Positions 17,722 through 26,174 are shown, numbered from the stretch's first letter. The stretch: 64,000 nucleotides of DNA from Streptomyces griseoloalbus (GCA_014650015.1 BMUD01000003.1:248001-312000); one strand, 5' to 3'. Program-made: numbers and translations. Notes: generated from the letters alone by a model not told the origin.

Positions 17722-18015
17722 CTAGACCGTCGAGTGCAGCCGCAGCGTCCGGACCCCGCCGCCGGTCAGCAGCTCGACGATCCGCTCCCCCGCCGGCTTG
17801 CGGACGGCCGCGCCGCACTCGGGGCAGGTGAAGGAGTAGAAGGTGGTGCGGTTGCTGGCGCCGATGGCCAGGCGCAGCGCGCTCGCGGTGAGCTCGAAGC
17901 GCTCCCGGCAGTCCGGGCAGCCCGCCCGGAACACGACCGGGGCCACACTTGTCATCCCGGCGAACGCGGACGCCGCCGTCATGCCCCGCACTCCAGGGGT
18001 CGCCGACTCACTCAC
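17722..18015 (-). CDS. Zinc-ribbon protein, 97 aa
   Basis: A 97-residue protein with two CxxC knuckles, 'GCPDCRERFEL' and 'TCPECGAAVRKP', 33 residues apart, forming a likely zinc ribbon. The N-terminal 35 residues are low-complexity. No catalytic motif is seen. GTG 18015 overlaps the stop of the repeat-protein frame as GTGA, and 'aggagcgagga' just upstream serves as its ribosome site. An alternative in-frame ATG sits about 40 codons in. It sits between the pafC/repeat pair and a small membrane protein. Function unknown. Confidence 0.8.
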   Translation of the reverse strand: MSESATPGVRGMTAASAFAGMTSVAPVVFRAGCPDCRERFELTASALRLAIGASNRTTFYSFTCPECGAAVRKPAGERIVELLTGGGVRTLRLHSTV

Positions 18016-18251
18016 AGTCCTCGCTCCTGCCTGTCGTCCTGCCCCGCCGGTACCGGTGACCCGTCCGGCACAGACAGCCCATCGAACTCCGGCTGCCCGC
18101 ACGGCACGAGCCGCCCATCGGGCGGTAACTGCCGGTCCGGAAGCAGCCGGCCGCCCAGCGCCGGCCGCCCGTCAAGCCGCGGCTGCCTCTGCGGCACCGG
18201 CCGCCCATCGGGGACCGGCTGCCCGTGCCGCACCGGGTGCGGTGCGCTCAT
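18012..18251 (-). CDS. Proline-rich hexapeptide-repeat small protein, TTA-containing (candidate gene)
   Basis: A 79-codon frame made almost entirely of about ten hexapeptides of the form [QR]-P-x-P-D-G: QPVPDG, RPVPQR, QPRLDG, RPALGG, RLLPDR, QLPPDG, RLVPCG, QPEFDG, LSVPDG, SPVPAG. The DNA has a matching 18-bp period. Its ATG overlaps the pafC stop (ATGA) and its stop overlaps the GTG of the zinc-ribbon gene (GTGA), so it fills the gap exactly in the manner of a coupled operon gene. Leu42 is TTA (18126-18128), the codon read only by the bldA tRNA. There is no signal peptide. No known family. Alternatively it is a non-coding minisatellite that happens to be open. Confidence 0.55.
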   Translation of the reverse strand: MSAPHPVRHGQPVPDGRPVPQRQPRLDGRPALGGRLLPDRQLPPDGRLVPCGQPEFDGLSVPDGSPVPAGQDDRQERGL

Positions 18252-19243
18252 CCGGCCGCCTCGACCCCGTCGTACGCCGCCAGCGCCTCGCGGGCGGCCT
18301 GCCGGGCGCTGTCGGCCAGCTCGTGCGGCTCGACGATGCGGCCGTCACGGCCGAGCCGCAGGGCCAGCCGCCTGAGCGAGGCCGGGTCGGGCGTGCGCAG
18401 GATGATCCGCAGCCCGCCGTCCGGCAGTTCCTCCGCGCTGTCGTGCGGGTAGTACTCCGCGACCCAGCGCCCGCCCGGCGCGACCTCGACGACGACCTCC
18501 GGGTCCTCGGCCGCGGGCTGCACCAGCCCTTCCGACAGGTCCCGCAGCTCGACCTCGGGCGGCGCGGACGGCTCGTCGAGGATCCTGATCTCGGCGACCC
18601 GGTCGAGGCGGAAGGTGCGGCGCGCCTCGGAGCGGCGGCACCAGGCCTCGACATAGGTGTGCCCGACGCTGACCAGGCGGATGGGGTCGATCTCCCGCTC
18701 GGTGACCTCGTCGCGCGCCGGCGAGTAGTAGCGGATCCACAGTCTGCGGCGCTCGGCGATGGCCCGGTCGACGTCGGCGAAGACGCCGCCCTCGGACTCG
18801 AACGTCACCGAGAGCCGGGAGCTCGCACCGGCCGCCTCTCCGGCCGCGGTCTCCACCTTGGCGGTGGCGCGCAGCAGCGCCTGCCGGTCGCTCTCCCGCA
18901 GTCCGGGCAGCGTGGCCACGGCGCGGGCGGCCACCAGCAGGGCGGTGGCCTCGTCGGCGGCGAGCCGCAGCGGCTCGGCCGCCTCCGCGCCGAGAGCGGC
19001 CGGATTGTGCCACCAGATGCGCTCGCCGTCGGTGTCGATGTCCAGCAGGTCGCCGCCGCGGAAGCTGGTGCCGCACATGGGCAGCACATCGAGGTCGGAG
19101 ACCAGCTCGTCCTCGGTGATCCCGAAGGCGCGCGCCACGTCCTCGATCCGGGCGCCGGGGCGCTCCCGCAGATACGTCACCAGGGAGAGCATCCGACGGG
19201 TCTGGTCGATGGCGTTCGAGGGCCTGACCGGTTTGCCTGCCAC
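18248..19243 (-). CDS. pafC: WYL-domain transcriptional regulator PafC
   Basis: A 331-residue regulator, partner of PafB. The N-terminal winged helix ('RMLSLVTYLRERPGARIEDV', 'FGITEDELVSDLDVL') is followed by a WYL domain with 'LWIRYYSPARDEVTEREIDP' and a WCX extension ending in 'LADSARQAAREALAAYDG'. In mycobacteria PafB and PafC act together as the LexA-independent DNA-damage regulator, sensing single-stranded DNA through the WYL domains. GTG 19243 follows 'gggggagcgg', 17 bp after the pafB stop. Its own stop overlaps the small repeat-protein frame. Confidence 0.92.
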   Translation of the reverse strand: MAGKPVRPSNAIDQTRRMLSLVTYLRERPGARIEDVARAFGITEDELVSDLDVLPMCGTSFRGGDLLDIDTDGERIWWHNPAALGAEAAEPLRLAADEATALLVAARAVATLPGLRESDRQALLRATAKVETAAGEAAGASSRLSVTFESEGGVFADVDRAIAERRRLWIRYYSPARDEVTEREIDPIRLVSVGHTYVEAWCRRSEARRTFRLDRVAEIRILDEPSAPPEVELRDLSEGLVQPAAEDPEVVVEVAPGGRWVAEYYPHDSAEELPDGGLRIILRTPDPASLRRLALRLGRDGRIVEPHELADSARQAAREALAAYDGVEAAG

Positions 19244-19260
19244 GTTGTGTCCGCTCCCCC

Positions 19261-20238
19261 TCAGCCCTTGGCCACGGCGCGCAGCCGGTCCACCACGTCG
19301 GCCCGCAGCTCGGCGGGCTCCAGGACCACCACGTCCGGCCCGAACTCCACCAGCCAGGCATCCAGGCCGTGCCCGTACGGAATCTCCAACTCGTCCCAGC
19401 CCTCGCCGAGTTCCCGCACCGCGGTGGCCTTCGCCCGAAGGGGGTAACCGGCGTCGGAACGCAGCCGGATCCGCGCCGAACGGTCGGCGCTCTCCCCGGC
19501 CCAGCTCGCCACGGTCTCCCGGACGGTGACGACGTCCGGCACCGGGACGGTGAACCGGCCACTGCGCGAGCGCACCTTGCCGGTGATCCTGGAGAGCCGG
19601 AAGACCCGCTCGGCGCCCCGGTCACGGTCCCAGCCGGCCAGGTACCAGTGACCGCGCCAGCATTCCAGCGCCCACGGCTCGACATGCCGTTGCCCGGGCT
19701 GTGCGGCGTTGGCCTTGCGGTAGTCGAAGACGACCGGGCGGCGGTCGCGCAGGGCCAGCATCAGCGGCTCGAACGCGGCCTCGTGCACGGGGATGCGCGG
19801 CTCCAGCGCGCCATGGGCCCCGTACGGGTCGACGTCCTCGGGGAGGCCTGCCGCGCGCAGCTTCTGCAGGGCTCCGCTGGCCGCTCCGGCGAGCCGCGCC
19901 TGCTGCCACACCTTGGCGGCGAGTCCGAGGGCGGCGGCCTCCTCGGCGTCGAGGGTGATGGGCGGCAGCCGGTTGCTGTCACGGCGGGCCAGATAGCCGG
20001 TCTCGCCGTCGAGGTTCTCGACGGTCTCGATGACCAGTCCGAGTTCGCGCAGATCGTCCTTGTCGCGCTCGAACATGCGGTTGAAGGAGTCGTCCGAGCC
20101 CGCCGCGCCGCTGCCCGGCCTGACCGCCTCGACATACGCCTCGATGGAATCGCGCAGCTCGCGCTTGCTGAGCGGCCGCCGCGTCCCGAGCAGACACAGC
20201 GCCAGATTCATCAGCCGCTCGGCCTTGGCAATGGCCAT
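19261..20238 (-). CDS. pafB: WYL-domain transcriptional regulator PafB
   Basis: A 325-residue regulator, first of the pafB-pafC pair. It has an N-terminal winged helix ('RLMNLALCLLGTRRPLSKRE') with 'FERDKDDLRELGLVIE', then a WYL domain including 'RRPVVFDYRKANA' and 'VEPWALECWRGHWYLAGWD', then the C-terminal WCX domain. ATG 20238 gives the usual N-terminus; a start 81 bp upstream adds only unrelated residues. In mycobacteria these genes lie directly after pafA, whereas here two FKBP genes and a terminator intervene. Confidence 0.92.
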   Translation of the reverse strand: MAIAKAERLMNLALCLLGTRRPLSKRELRDSIEAYVEAVRPGSGAAGSDDSFNRMFERDKDDLRELGLVIETVENLDGETGYLARRDSNRLPPITLDAEEAAALGLAAKVWQQARLAGAASGALQKLRAAGLPEDVDPYGAHGALEPRIPVHEAAFEPLMLALRDRRPVVFDYRKANAAQPGQRHVEPWALECWRGHWYLAGWDRDRGAERVFRLSRITGKVRSRSGRFTVPVPDVVTVRETVASWAGESADRSARIRLRSDAGYPLRAKATAVRELGEGWDELEIPYGHGLDAWLVEFGPDVVVLEPAELRADVVDRLRAVAKG

Positions 20239-20310
20239 CGACGCGCTTCGCCTCCCTATGGTGCTTACGACCGATGACCGTACCGCTCCGGGGTGGCGCG
20301 GTAAAAGCCG

Positions 20311-20340
20311 AGGGCCCATGCCCGGACAGGCATGGGCCCT
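20311..20340 (-). terminator. Intrinsic terminator of the FKBP pair
   Basis: A 12-bp perfect stem (agggcccatgcc and complement) with a 6-nt loop is followed on the minus strand by cggcttttac, giving a short T run. It lies 21 bp after the FKBP stop and separates this unit from pafB. Confidence 0.82.
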
Positions 20341-20361
20341 GGATGATCGACTTCGATCGGA

Positions 20362-20733
20362 TCAGACGCCGAGCAGGTCGACCACGAAGATCAGGGTCTC
20401 GCCGGGCTTGATCGCCGGGGCCGGGCTCTGGTTGCCGTAGGCGAGGTGGGCGGGGATGGTCAGCTGGCGACGGCCGCCGACCTTCATGCCCTGCACGCCC
20501 TGGTCCCAGCCCTTGATGACCCGGCCGCCGCCCAGCGGGAAGCGGAAGGGGGTGCCACGGTTCCAGCTGGCGTCGAACTCCTCGCCCGTGCTGAAGGCGA
20601 CACCGACGTAGTGCACGGTGACGGTCTGGCCCGCCTTCGCGACCTCGCCGTCGCCCTCCCAGATGTCCTTGATCTCGAGGTCCGCCGGGGGCTCGCCGCC
20701 CGGGAAGTCGATCTCGGGCTTGTCGATGCTCAC
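20362..20733 (-). CDS. FKBP-type peptidyl-prolyl isomerase, cytoplasmic
   Basis: A 123-residue single-domain FKBP catalysing cis-trans isomerisation at prolines. Active-site elements are 'VTVHYVGVAFSTGEEFDASW', 'RVIKGWDQGVQGMKVGGRR' and 'IPAHLAYGNQSPAPAIKPGE', ending 'LIFVVDLLGV'. There is no signal peptide. It follows the lipoprotein FKBP by 61 bp on the same strand, so a cytoplasmic and an exported isomerase are made together. Confidence 0.95.
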   Translation of the reverse strand: MSIDKPEIDFPGGEPPADLEIKDIWEGDGEVAKAGQTVTVHYVGVAFSTGEEFDASWNRGTPFRFPLGGGRVIKGWDQGVQGMKVGGRRQLTIPAHLAYGNQSPAPAIKPGETLIFVVDLLGV

Positions 20734-20794
20734 GTCTTACGCTCCTGCTTGTCTGCGGAAAGGCGAACACGCACAGTCTTACATCCTCACGGCG

Positions 20795-21796
20795 TCACAG
20801 CTTCGCGAGGATGTCGACCGAGAAGACCAGCGTGGAGTCCTTCTTGATGCCGCTGCCCTGCGGCGGCTGGTCGCCGTAGCCCAGCTCCGGCGGGATCACG
20901 ATGAGGACCCGGCTGCCGACCTTCTTGCCGGTCAGCCCCTGCGCCCAGCCCTTGACGACCTGCTGGAGCGAGAACGACGTCAGCTGTCCCCGGCCGTACG
21001 TGGAGTCGAACTCCTTGCCGCCGTCCCACAGCACGCCCTTGTACTGCACGAGGACGCTGCTCTCGGCGCCGACCTCCTCGCCGTCGCCCTCGATGACATA
21101 GCTCGACACGAGCTTCTTCGGGGCGTCCGCGTCGGGCACCTCGACGGAGGGCGCCTTGCCGTCGGTGTTGGTGCCGACCTTGGGCAGGTCGGTGTTGTCC
21201 TGGGCCACCTCGGAGCCCTTGGCGGAACTCTTGGCGTTGAACGCGTCCTGCATGTCGACCACGAACACCAGCGTGTCGGTGCCCTTGATACCGGCCTGCT
21301 GGTTGCCCTGCTCGCCGTACCCCCACGTGGGCGGGACGGCCATCTGGACGCGGCTGCCGGTCTTCTTGCCGGTCAGCGCGTACCGCCAGCCGTCGATGAT
21401 GCTGCCCTGGGCGAGCTGGATCGCCAGCGGGGTCTTGCGGTCGTACGAGTTGTCGAAGACCTTCGCGGTGTTCCACACCTGGCCGAGGTAGTGGGCCACG
21501 ACGAAGTCGCCCTCGGCGACCGTCTTGCCGCTGCCCGCGATGACCGTCTTGACCGCGAGCTGGTCGGAGGGGTCACCGCTGCCCTTGGCGACCGTCGGCT
21601 TCTCGCCGAACTTCGTGCCCGCCGTGATCGCCGGCAGCGGTCCGTCGACGATCTTGGGCGGCGGCGCCGCGCCCGTCTCCGGCGCCGAGGGCGAAGCGCT
21701 GTCGCTGGCCTTGCCCGAGTCGGACTTGTCGTCGCCGCACGCGGCGAGGGTGGCCAGTCCAGCGGGAACGGCAATGAGAAGTGAGCGTCGGCGCAC
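20795..21796 (-). CDS. Tandem-FKBP lipoprotein, exported peptidyl-prolyl isomerase
   Basis: A 333-residue lipoprotein with an Arg-rich n-region, lipobox 'LATLAAC' (Cys20) and a Ser/Ala/Pro linker. Two FKBP domains follow. The first has 'FVVAHYLGQVWNTAKVFDNS' and 'VPPTWGYGEQGNQQAGIKG'. The second has 'VLVQYKGVLWDGGKEFDSTY' and 'IPPELGYGDQPPQGSGIKKD'. It should sit on the outer face of the membrane and help fold exported proteins. The domains are more divergent than a recent duplication would give. Confidence 0.93.
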   Translation of the reverse strand: MRRRSLLIAVPAGLATLAACGDDKSDSGKASDSASPSAPETGAAPPPKIVDGPLPAITAGTKFGEKPTVAKGSGDPSDQLAVKTVIAGSGKTVAEGDFVVAHYLGQVWNTAKVFDNSYDRKTPLAIQLAQGSIIDGWRYALTGKKTGSRVQMAVPPTWGYGEQGNQQAGIKGTDTLVFVVDMQDAFNAKSSAKGSEVAQDNTDLPKVGTNTDGKAPSVEVPDADAPKKLVSSYVIEGDGEEVGAESSVLVQYKGVLWDGGKEFDSTYGRGQLTSFSLQQVVKGWAQGLTGKKVGSRVLIVIPPELGYGDQPPQGSGIKKDSTLVFSVDILAKL

Positions 21797-21858
21797 GGTG
21801 GGGGCCTCGTAATCGTCGATCTTGTGGATGGCGTCCGCGCAACTCTACGGCGTGAGAA

Positions 21859-21888
21859 GGGCGCCGCACGGTGTAACGTACGGCGCCC
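21859..21888 (-). terminator. Hairpin after pafA
   Basis: gggcgccg and cggcgccc pair around a short loop, extended by imperfect pairs (cacg/cgta), 47 bp past the pafA stop. It is the only stem in the gap between pafA and the FKBP lipoprotein gene. Confidence 0.55.
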
Positions 21889-21934
21889 GTGTCACGTTCC
21901 GGGGATTTCGGCATCCCCTGGCGGAACGCGTCCC

Positions 21935-23296
21935 TCACATTCCGGCGATCAGCTTCTCCACCCGCTCGTCCACCGAACGGAACGGGTCCTTGCACAACAC
22001 GGTGCGCTGAGCCTGGTCGTTGAGCTTGAGGTGCACCCAGTCGACCGTGAAGTCGCGGCGCTGCTCCTGGGCCCGCCGGATGAAGTCGCCCCGCAGCCGG
22101 GCCCGAGTGGTCTGCGGCGGAACGGACTTACCCTCGAAGATCTTCAAATCATCGCAGATCCGGGCGGCTTGTCCCTTCTTCTCCAGCAGGTAGTACAGGC
22201 CCCGCCGACGGTGGATGTCGTGGTAGGCGAGGTCTATCTGCGCGACCCGGGGATGCGACATGGTCATGTTGTGCTTGGCCCGGTACCGCTCGAGGAGCTT
22301 GTACTTCATGACCCAGTCGATCTCGGTGCCGATGCGGTCGAGGTCCTCCGCCTCGATCGCGTCCAGTGTGCGGCCCCACAGCTCCAGCACCTGCTCGACG
22401 GTGCCGGTGCGGATGCCCCGGCGCTCGCAGAAGTCCAGCGCCTTCTCGTAGTACTCGCGCTGCACCTCGAGTGCGGAGGCCTCCCGGCCGCTGGCCAGGC
22501 GCACCTTGCGCCGGCCGGTGATGTCGTGGCTGACCTCGCGGATCGCCCGGATCGGGTTCTCCAGGGTGAGGTCGCGCATCACGGTGCCCGCCTCGATCAT
22601 GCGCAGCACCAGGTCGGTGGCGCCGACCTTGAGCAGCATGGTCGTCTCGGACATGTTCGAGTCGCCCACGATCACATGCAGGCGGCGGTAGCGCTCGGCG
22701 TCCGCGTGCGGCTCGTCGCGGGTGTTGATGATGGGCCTCGAGCGGGTCGTCGCCGAGGAGACGCCCTCCCAGATGTGCTCGGCCCGCTGGCTGACGCAGT
22801 ACACGGCGCCGCGCGGCGTCTGCAGCACCTTGCCGGCGCCGCACAGCAACTGCCTCGTCACCAGGAACGGAATGAGGATGTCCGCGAGCCGCGAGAACTC
22901 CCCGTGCCTGGCCACCAGGTAATTCTCGTGGCAGCCGTAGGAGTTGCCGGCGGAGTCGGTGTTGTTCTTGAAGAGGTAGACGTCGCCCGCGATTCCCTCC
23001 TCGTGCAGGCGTCGTTCCGCGTCCACCAGGAGTCCCTCGAGAATGCGCTCGCCGGCCTTGTCGTGGGTGACCAGCTCGGTCACGTTGTCACATTCCGGCG
23101 TTGCGTATTCGGGATGTGACCCGACGTCGAGATAGAGGCGGGCGCCGTTTCGCAGAAAGACATTGCTGCTTCGGCCCCATGACACGACACGGCGGAAGAG
23201 GTACCGCGCCACCTCGTCAGGCGACAGGCGGCGCTGTCCCCTGAACGTGCACGTGACGCCGTACTCGTTCTCCAGCCCGAAAATGCGGCGGTCCAT
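21935..23296 (-). CDS. pafA: Pup-protein ligase PafA
   Basis: A 453-residue carboxylate-amine ligase that joins the C-terminal glutamate of Pup to substrate lysines using ATP. It belongs to the glutamine-synthetase-like fold shared with Dop. The start '[14 protein letters not shown]' carries the metal-binding glutamates and '[18 protein letters not shown]' the catalytic aspartate. Later blocks are '[17 protein letters not shown]' and '[20 protein letters not shown]'. It starts 9 bp after the MFS gene stop and is separated from pup, dop and arc by about 5 kb here. The ribosome site is weak, so read-through from the transporter gene is plausible. Confidence 0.97.
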   Translation of the reverse strand: MDRRIFGLENEYGVTCTFRGQRRLSPDEVARYLFRRVVSWGRSSNVFLRNGARLYLDVGSHPEYATPECDNVTELVTHDKAGERILEGLLVDAERRLHEEGIAGDVYLFKNNTDSAGNSYGCHENYLVARHGEFSRLADILIPFLVTRQLLCGAGKVLQTPRGAVYCVSQRAEHIWEGVSSATTRSRPIINTRDEPHADAERYRRLHVIVGDSNMSETTMLLKVGATDLVLRMIEAGTVMRDLTLENPIRAIREVSHDITGRRKVRLASGREASALEVQREYYEKALDFCERRGIRTGTVEQVLELWGRTLDAIEAEDLDRIGTEIDWVMKYKLLERYRAKHNMTMSHPRVAQIDLAYHDIHRRRGLYYLLEKKGQAARICDDLKIFEGKSVPPQTTRARLRGDFIRRAQEQRRDFTVDWVHLKLNDQAQRTVLCKDPFRSVDERVEKLIAGM

Positions 23297-23305
23297 GAGG
23301 GAACA

Positions 23306-24565
23306 TTACGCCCGATCCCCCGACCTGAAACGGGGTTCGGGGGCACGGTTCGGATCATTTTCCGAACGAGCCGCAACCATCCCTCTCCCGGCCGGAACTG
23401 CCATTACCCGCCCGGTGGCGATCAAAACCACCAGCGACACGCCGCCTGCGAGGCCGGGCACGGCGAATCCCCACAACGCCCCGCCCGCCTCGACCACCGG
23501 GCCGGTGAGGCCCGTTCCGAGCGACGCGCCCACGGTGAAGGTCGTCACCAGCCAGGAGAACGCCTCCGTGACCGTCCCGCGCGGCGCGTGCCGGTCGACC
23601 AGGACGAAGGCGCAGGCGATGGCGGGCGCGAGGAACAGACCGGCGACCACGGTGAGCAATGTCATGGCCACCGGGCCCGGCACCAGCATCAGCGGCAGGT
23701 AACAGACCACCAGAAGGGCCACCAGCACCTGAAGTCGCCGCGCGGGTTCACCGGTCCACTGCCGCGCCCCGTACGCCGCACCGCCGATGAGCGCACCGAG
23801 ACCGATGCCGGCCATCATCCAGCCGTACACGTGGTCACCGCCGTGCTCGTCCGCGTACGACACCGCCGCCACGGTGATCGACCCCAGCGCGATGCCCACG
23901 GCCAGGAAGGCACCCAGCAGCGCGAGCAGCCCCGGCGAGCGCAGGGCGCCCAGCCAGTGCGCCTCGCGCGGCGCCGACCGCCAGGCCCGCGAGGGCGGCG
24001 AGACGACCACGGACAGGGCACCCAGCACCCCCACGGCGTTCACCACCAGCAGAGCTCCCTGGGCCGACCACAATGAAACGCACACCGTCACGAGCAGCGG
24101 CCCGACGGTGAACATCACCTCCTGGGCCACGGCGTCCATCGCGTACGCCCGGTGCACCTGATCCTCCTTGTGCAGCACCGAGGACCACAGGGCCCGCAGC
24201 CCGCCCTCCAGGGGCGGCGTGAAGAGCCCCGCGGCGGCCACGGCGCCCCAGGCCACCGCCCCCGGTCCGGTCCCCACGAAGGCGAACACCGCCATCGCCA
24301 GCGCCGACAGCACGGCGGCCGGGAGCTGCACCCGCGGCTGCCCCCGCAGATCCACCAGCCGCCCCAGCACCGGCTGCCCGACGGCATTGGCCACGCCGTA
24401 CACCGCCGCCAGCGCACCGGCCAGGCTGTACGTACCGCCCTCCGCGCGCACGAACAGCACGATCGCGATGGGGGCGGTCGCATTGGGCAACCGTCCCACG
24501 AGCGTGCCGACGAGCAGCCGGGTGGCGTGCCGTGCCCGGAGGAGTTCCAGGTATCCCGTGGCCAT
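23306..24565 (-). CDS. Major facilitator superfamily transporter
   Basis: A 419-residue membrane protein with about 12 hydrophobic segments. Recognisable MFS features are the loop 'PVLGRLVDLRGQPRVQLPAA' between helices 2 and 3 and repeated Gly-rich helices such as 'GWMMAGIGLGALIGGAAYGA'. It resembles drug or sugar efflux members but the substrate cannot be told. ATG 24565 with 'ggaggggccggg' is preferred over ATG 24583. It lies between pafA, which starts 9 bp after its stop, and a divergent LacI-type repressor, which is its most likely regulator. Confidence 0.88.
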   Translation of the reverse strand: MATGYLELLRARHATRLLVGTLVGRLPNATAPIAIVLFVRAEGGTYSLAGALAAVYGVANAVGQPVLGRLVDLRGQPRVQLPAAVLSALAMAVFAFVGTGPGAVAWGAVAAAGLFTPPLEGGLRALWSSVLHKEDQVHRAYAMDAVAQEVMFTVGPLLVTVCVSLWSAQGALLVVNAVGVLGALSVVVSPPSRAWRSAPREAHWLGALRSPGLLALLGAFLAVGIALGSITVAAVSYADEHGGDHVYGWMMAGIGLGALIGGAAYGARQWTGEPARRLQVLVALLVVCYLPLMLVPGPVAMTLLTVVAGLFLAPAIACAFVLVDRHAPRGTVTEAFSWLVTTFTVGASLGTGLTGPVVEAGGALWGFAVPGLAGGVSLVVLIATGRVMAVPAGRGMVAARSENDPNRAPEPRFRSGDRA

Positions 24566-24612
24566 CCCGGCCCCTCCACTCATCGCCCGGCCTCGGCCGG
24601 GAACATCGAAGT

Positions 24613-24641
24613 GTTACGTATAACCAACGACTCCATACGTA
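24613..24641. promoter_or_regulatory. Candidate LacI-type operator between MFS and regulator genes
   Basis: In the 119-bp divergent gap, gttacgtataac (24613-24624) has GTTA/TAAC half-sites, and its tacgta core recurs at 24636-24641, 21 bp further, about two helical turns. The patch is AT-rich. Control of both genes by the adjacent LacI protein is an inference. Confidence 0.35.
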
Positions 24642-24684
24642 CCATGTCCGCTGTTCACCAGTCCAGACGAAGGAGCGGCCGACG

Positions 24685-25695
24685 GTGCCACGAGCCAGCA
24701 CCCGCCCCACCAGCCGGGACGTCGCCCAGGCCGCCGGCGTATCCCAGGCCGCGGTCTCCCTGGTCCTCGGCGACAAGTGGCGCGGCCGGGTCTCCGAGGC
24801 CACGGCACAGCGCGTCCGCGAGGCCGCCCGCACCCTGGGCTACCGCCCCAACCTCGCCGCCCGCAATCTCCGCCTGGGGCGCACCCGCACGGTTCTCCTG
24901 GTCGTGCCGGCCCTCACCACGGAGTTCTTCGCGGGCGTCTACACGGGAGCCGCCCGAGTCGCCTCGCAGTACGGCTTCGGAGTGGTCCTCTACCCCTCCC
25001 CCGAAGGCATCGGACCCGCCCGCGACCCCTTCGCCTCCGCCCAGGCCGCCCTGGACGGCGTCATCGCCTCCTCCATGGCCGCCGACGCCCTCACCGCGAT
25101 CCGCGGCGACCAGCTCCCCCTGGTGATGCTGGACAGCGACCCCGCCGGCACCACGGGCGCGGCCACGGTCAACCTCGACATCGCCGACGGTGTCCGTCAG
25201 GTCACCGACCACCTCCTCGGCCTGGGCCACCGCCACTTCCTCCACCTGGCGGCGGAGGTGGCGTCCTGGACCTTCGAGGTGCGGGCGCGCGAACTGGCGG
25301 CCCGGCTGCGGGCAGTCACCGGCACGTCCCTCCGCACGACGAGATCCCCCATCTCCATCAGGGGTGCGGAAAGCGCGGCGGAGGCCGCGCTGGCGCTCCC
25401 CGACCGCCCCACGGCGGTCGTCTGCGACGACGACCAGCTGGCGGCCGGCACGTACAAGGCGGCCCGCCGCCTGGGGCTGCGCATCCCGGAGGACCTCTCC
25501 GTCACGGGGCTGGACGACCTGGCCCTGGCGACGGCGATCGACCCCGAGCTGACGACGGTCCGTCTGGACGCGGAGCTCTTCGGTGAACGGGGTATGCGGG
25601 CCCTGCTGGCAGTCCTGGAGCACCGCACGCCCGAGGCGGGTGACATCCCGGTCGACCTGGTGGTGAGGGGATCCACGGGCCGGGCCCCACGCTGA
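24685..25695 (+). CDS. LacI-family transcriptional regulator
   Basis: A 336-residue repressor. The N-terminal helix-turn-helix and hinge read 'SRDVAQAAGVSQAAVSLVLG' and 'GYRPNLAARNLRLGRTRTVL'. A periplasmic-binding-protein-like effector domain follows, with 'AVVCDDDQLAAGTYKAARRL' and 'DLSVTGLDDLALATAIDPEL'. GTG 24685 follows 'aaggag' at 9 nt and puts the HTH at the usual N-terminus. It is divergent from the MFS gene, which it probably controls. A large repeated intergenic element follows its stop. Confidence 0.92.
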   Translation: MPRASTRPTSRDVAQAAGVSQAAVSLVLGDKWRGRVSEATAQRVREAARTLGYRPNLAARNLRLGRTRTVLLVVPALTTEFFAGVYTGAARVASQYGFGVVLYPSPEGIGPARDPFASAQAALDGVIASSMAADALTAIRGDQLPLVMLDSDPAGTTGAATVNLDIADGVRQVTDHLLGLGHRHFLHLAAEVASWTFEVRARELAARLRAVTGTSLRTTRSPISIRGAESAAEAALALPDRPTAVVCDDDQLAAGTYKAARRLGLRIPEDLSVTGLDDLALATAIDPELTTVRLDAELFGERGMRALLAVLEHRTPEAGDIPVDLVVRGSTGRAPR

Positions 25696-25739
25696 CGGGT
25701 GGCTCCGCACGGTGGGGGCAGACCCGGCGTCGGCTGGTG

Positions 25740-26126
25740 ACCCCGGGTGTGGGGGCGGGCCGGGTGGTGGTTGCGCGGCCCGGGCGCTTACGGGATGCCC
25801 CCGCGCCCACCCTCCCCCACCCTCGGCTCCGCTCGAGCGACAGAACCCCCATCGCCCCAGCGGCACGACTGCCCGCGGTTGGCGGCAGTGACTGCCCGCG
25901 GTGGGCCGCCGTAGCTGTCCGCAGTAGCGGCTGTGGCCGCGTACGGCGCGAAGGGGACGGGGCGGGGGTGTCCGCCCGCAGTGGCCGGCGCGTCCGCACC
26001 CCGAGCTTCTCAAGTGACCCATTCCGCGCCGGTCCGAGGACGGACACCCCCGACCCGGCCCCGCCCCACCCACCACCCACAGGCGCTACACACGCCCCCA
26101 CCGAACGGAACGCTGCGCCGCAGGCA
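25740..26126 (+). repeat. Dispersed intergenic element, copy A
   Basis: About 385 bp, nearly identical to the reverse complement of 58911-59290. Long identical stretches include caagtgacccattccgcgcc and cggcgcgaaggggacggggc. The left third contains three imperfect 23-24-bp tandem units beginning near gactgcccgcggt. The copy fills the gap between the converging LacI and prcA genes. Its last 33 bp (about 26094-26126) recur as a diverged tandem unit at about 26134-26169, ending 6 bp from the prcA stop. No transposase or clear terminal repeats are seen. Confidence 0.85.
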
Positions 26127-26174
26127 GACAACGCGCACCCCTACCGAACCGAACGCCGCACCGCAGGCATGGCC

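Noticed and set aside
18012-18251. CRISPR-like array from the 18-bp periodicity
   Set aside because: The units are contiguous without spacers and too short, and there are no cas genes nearby.
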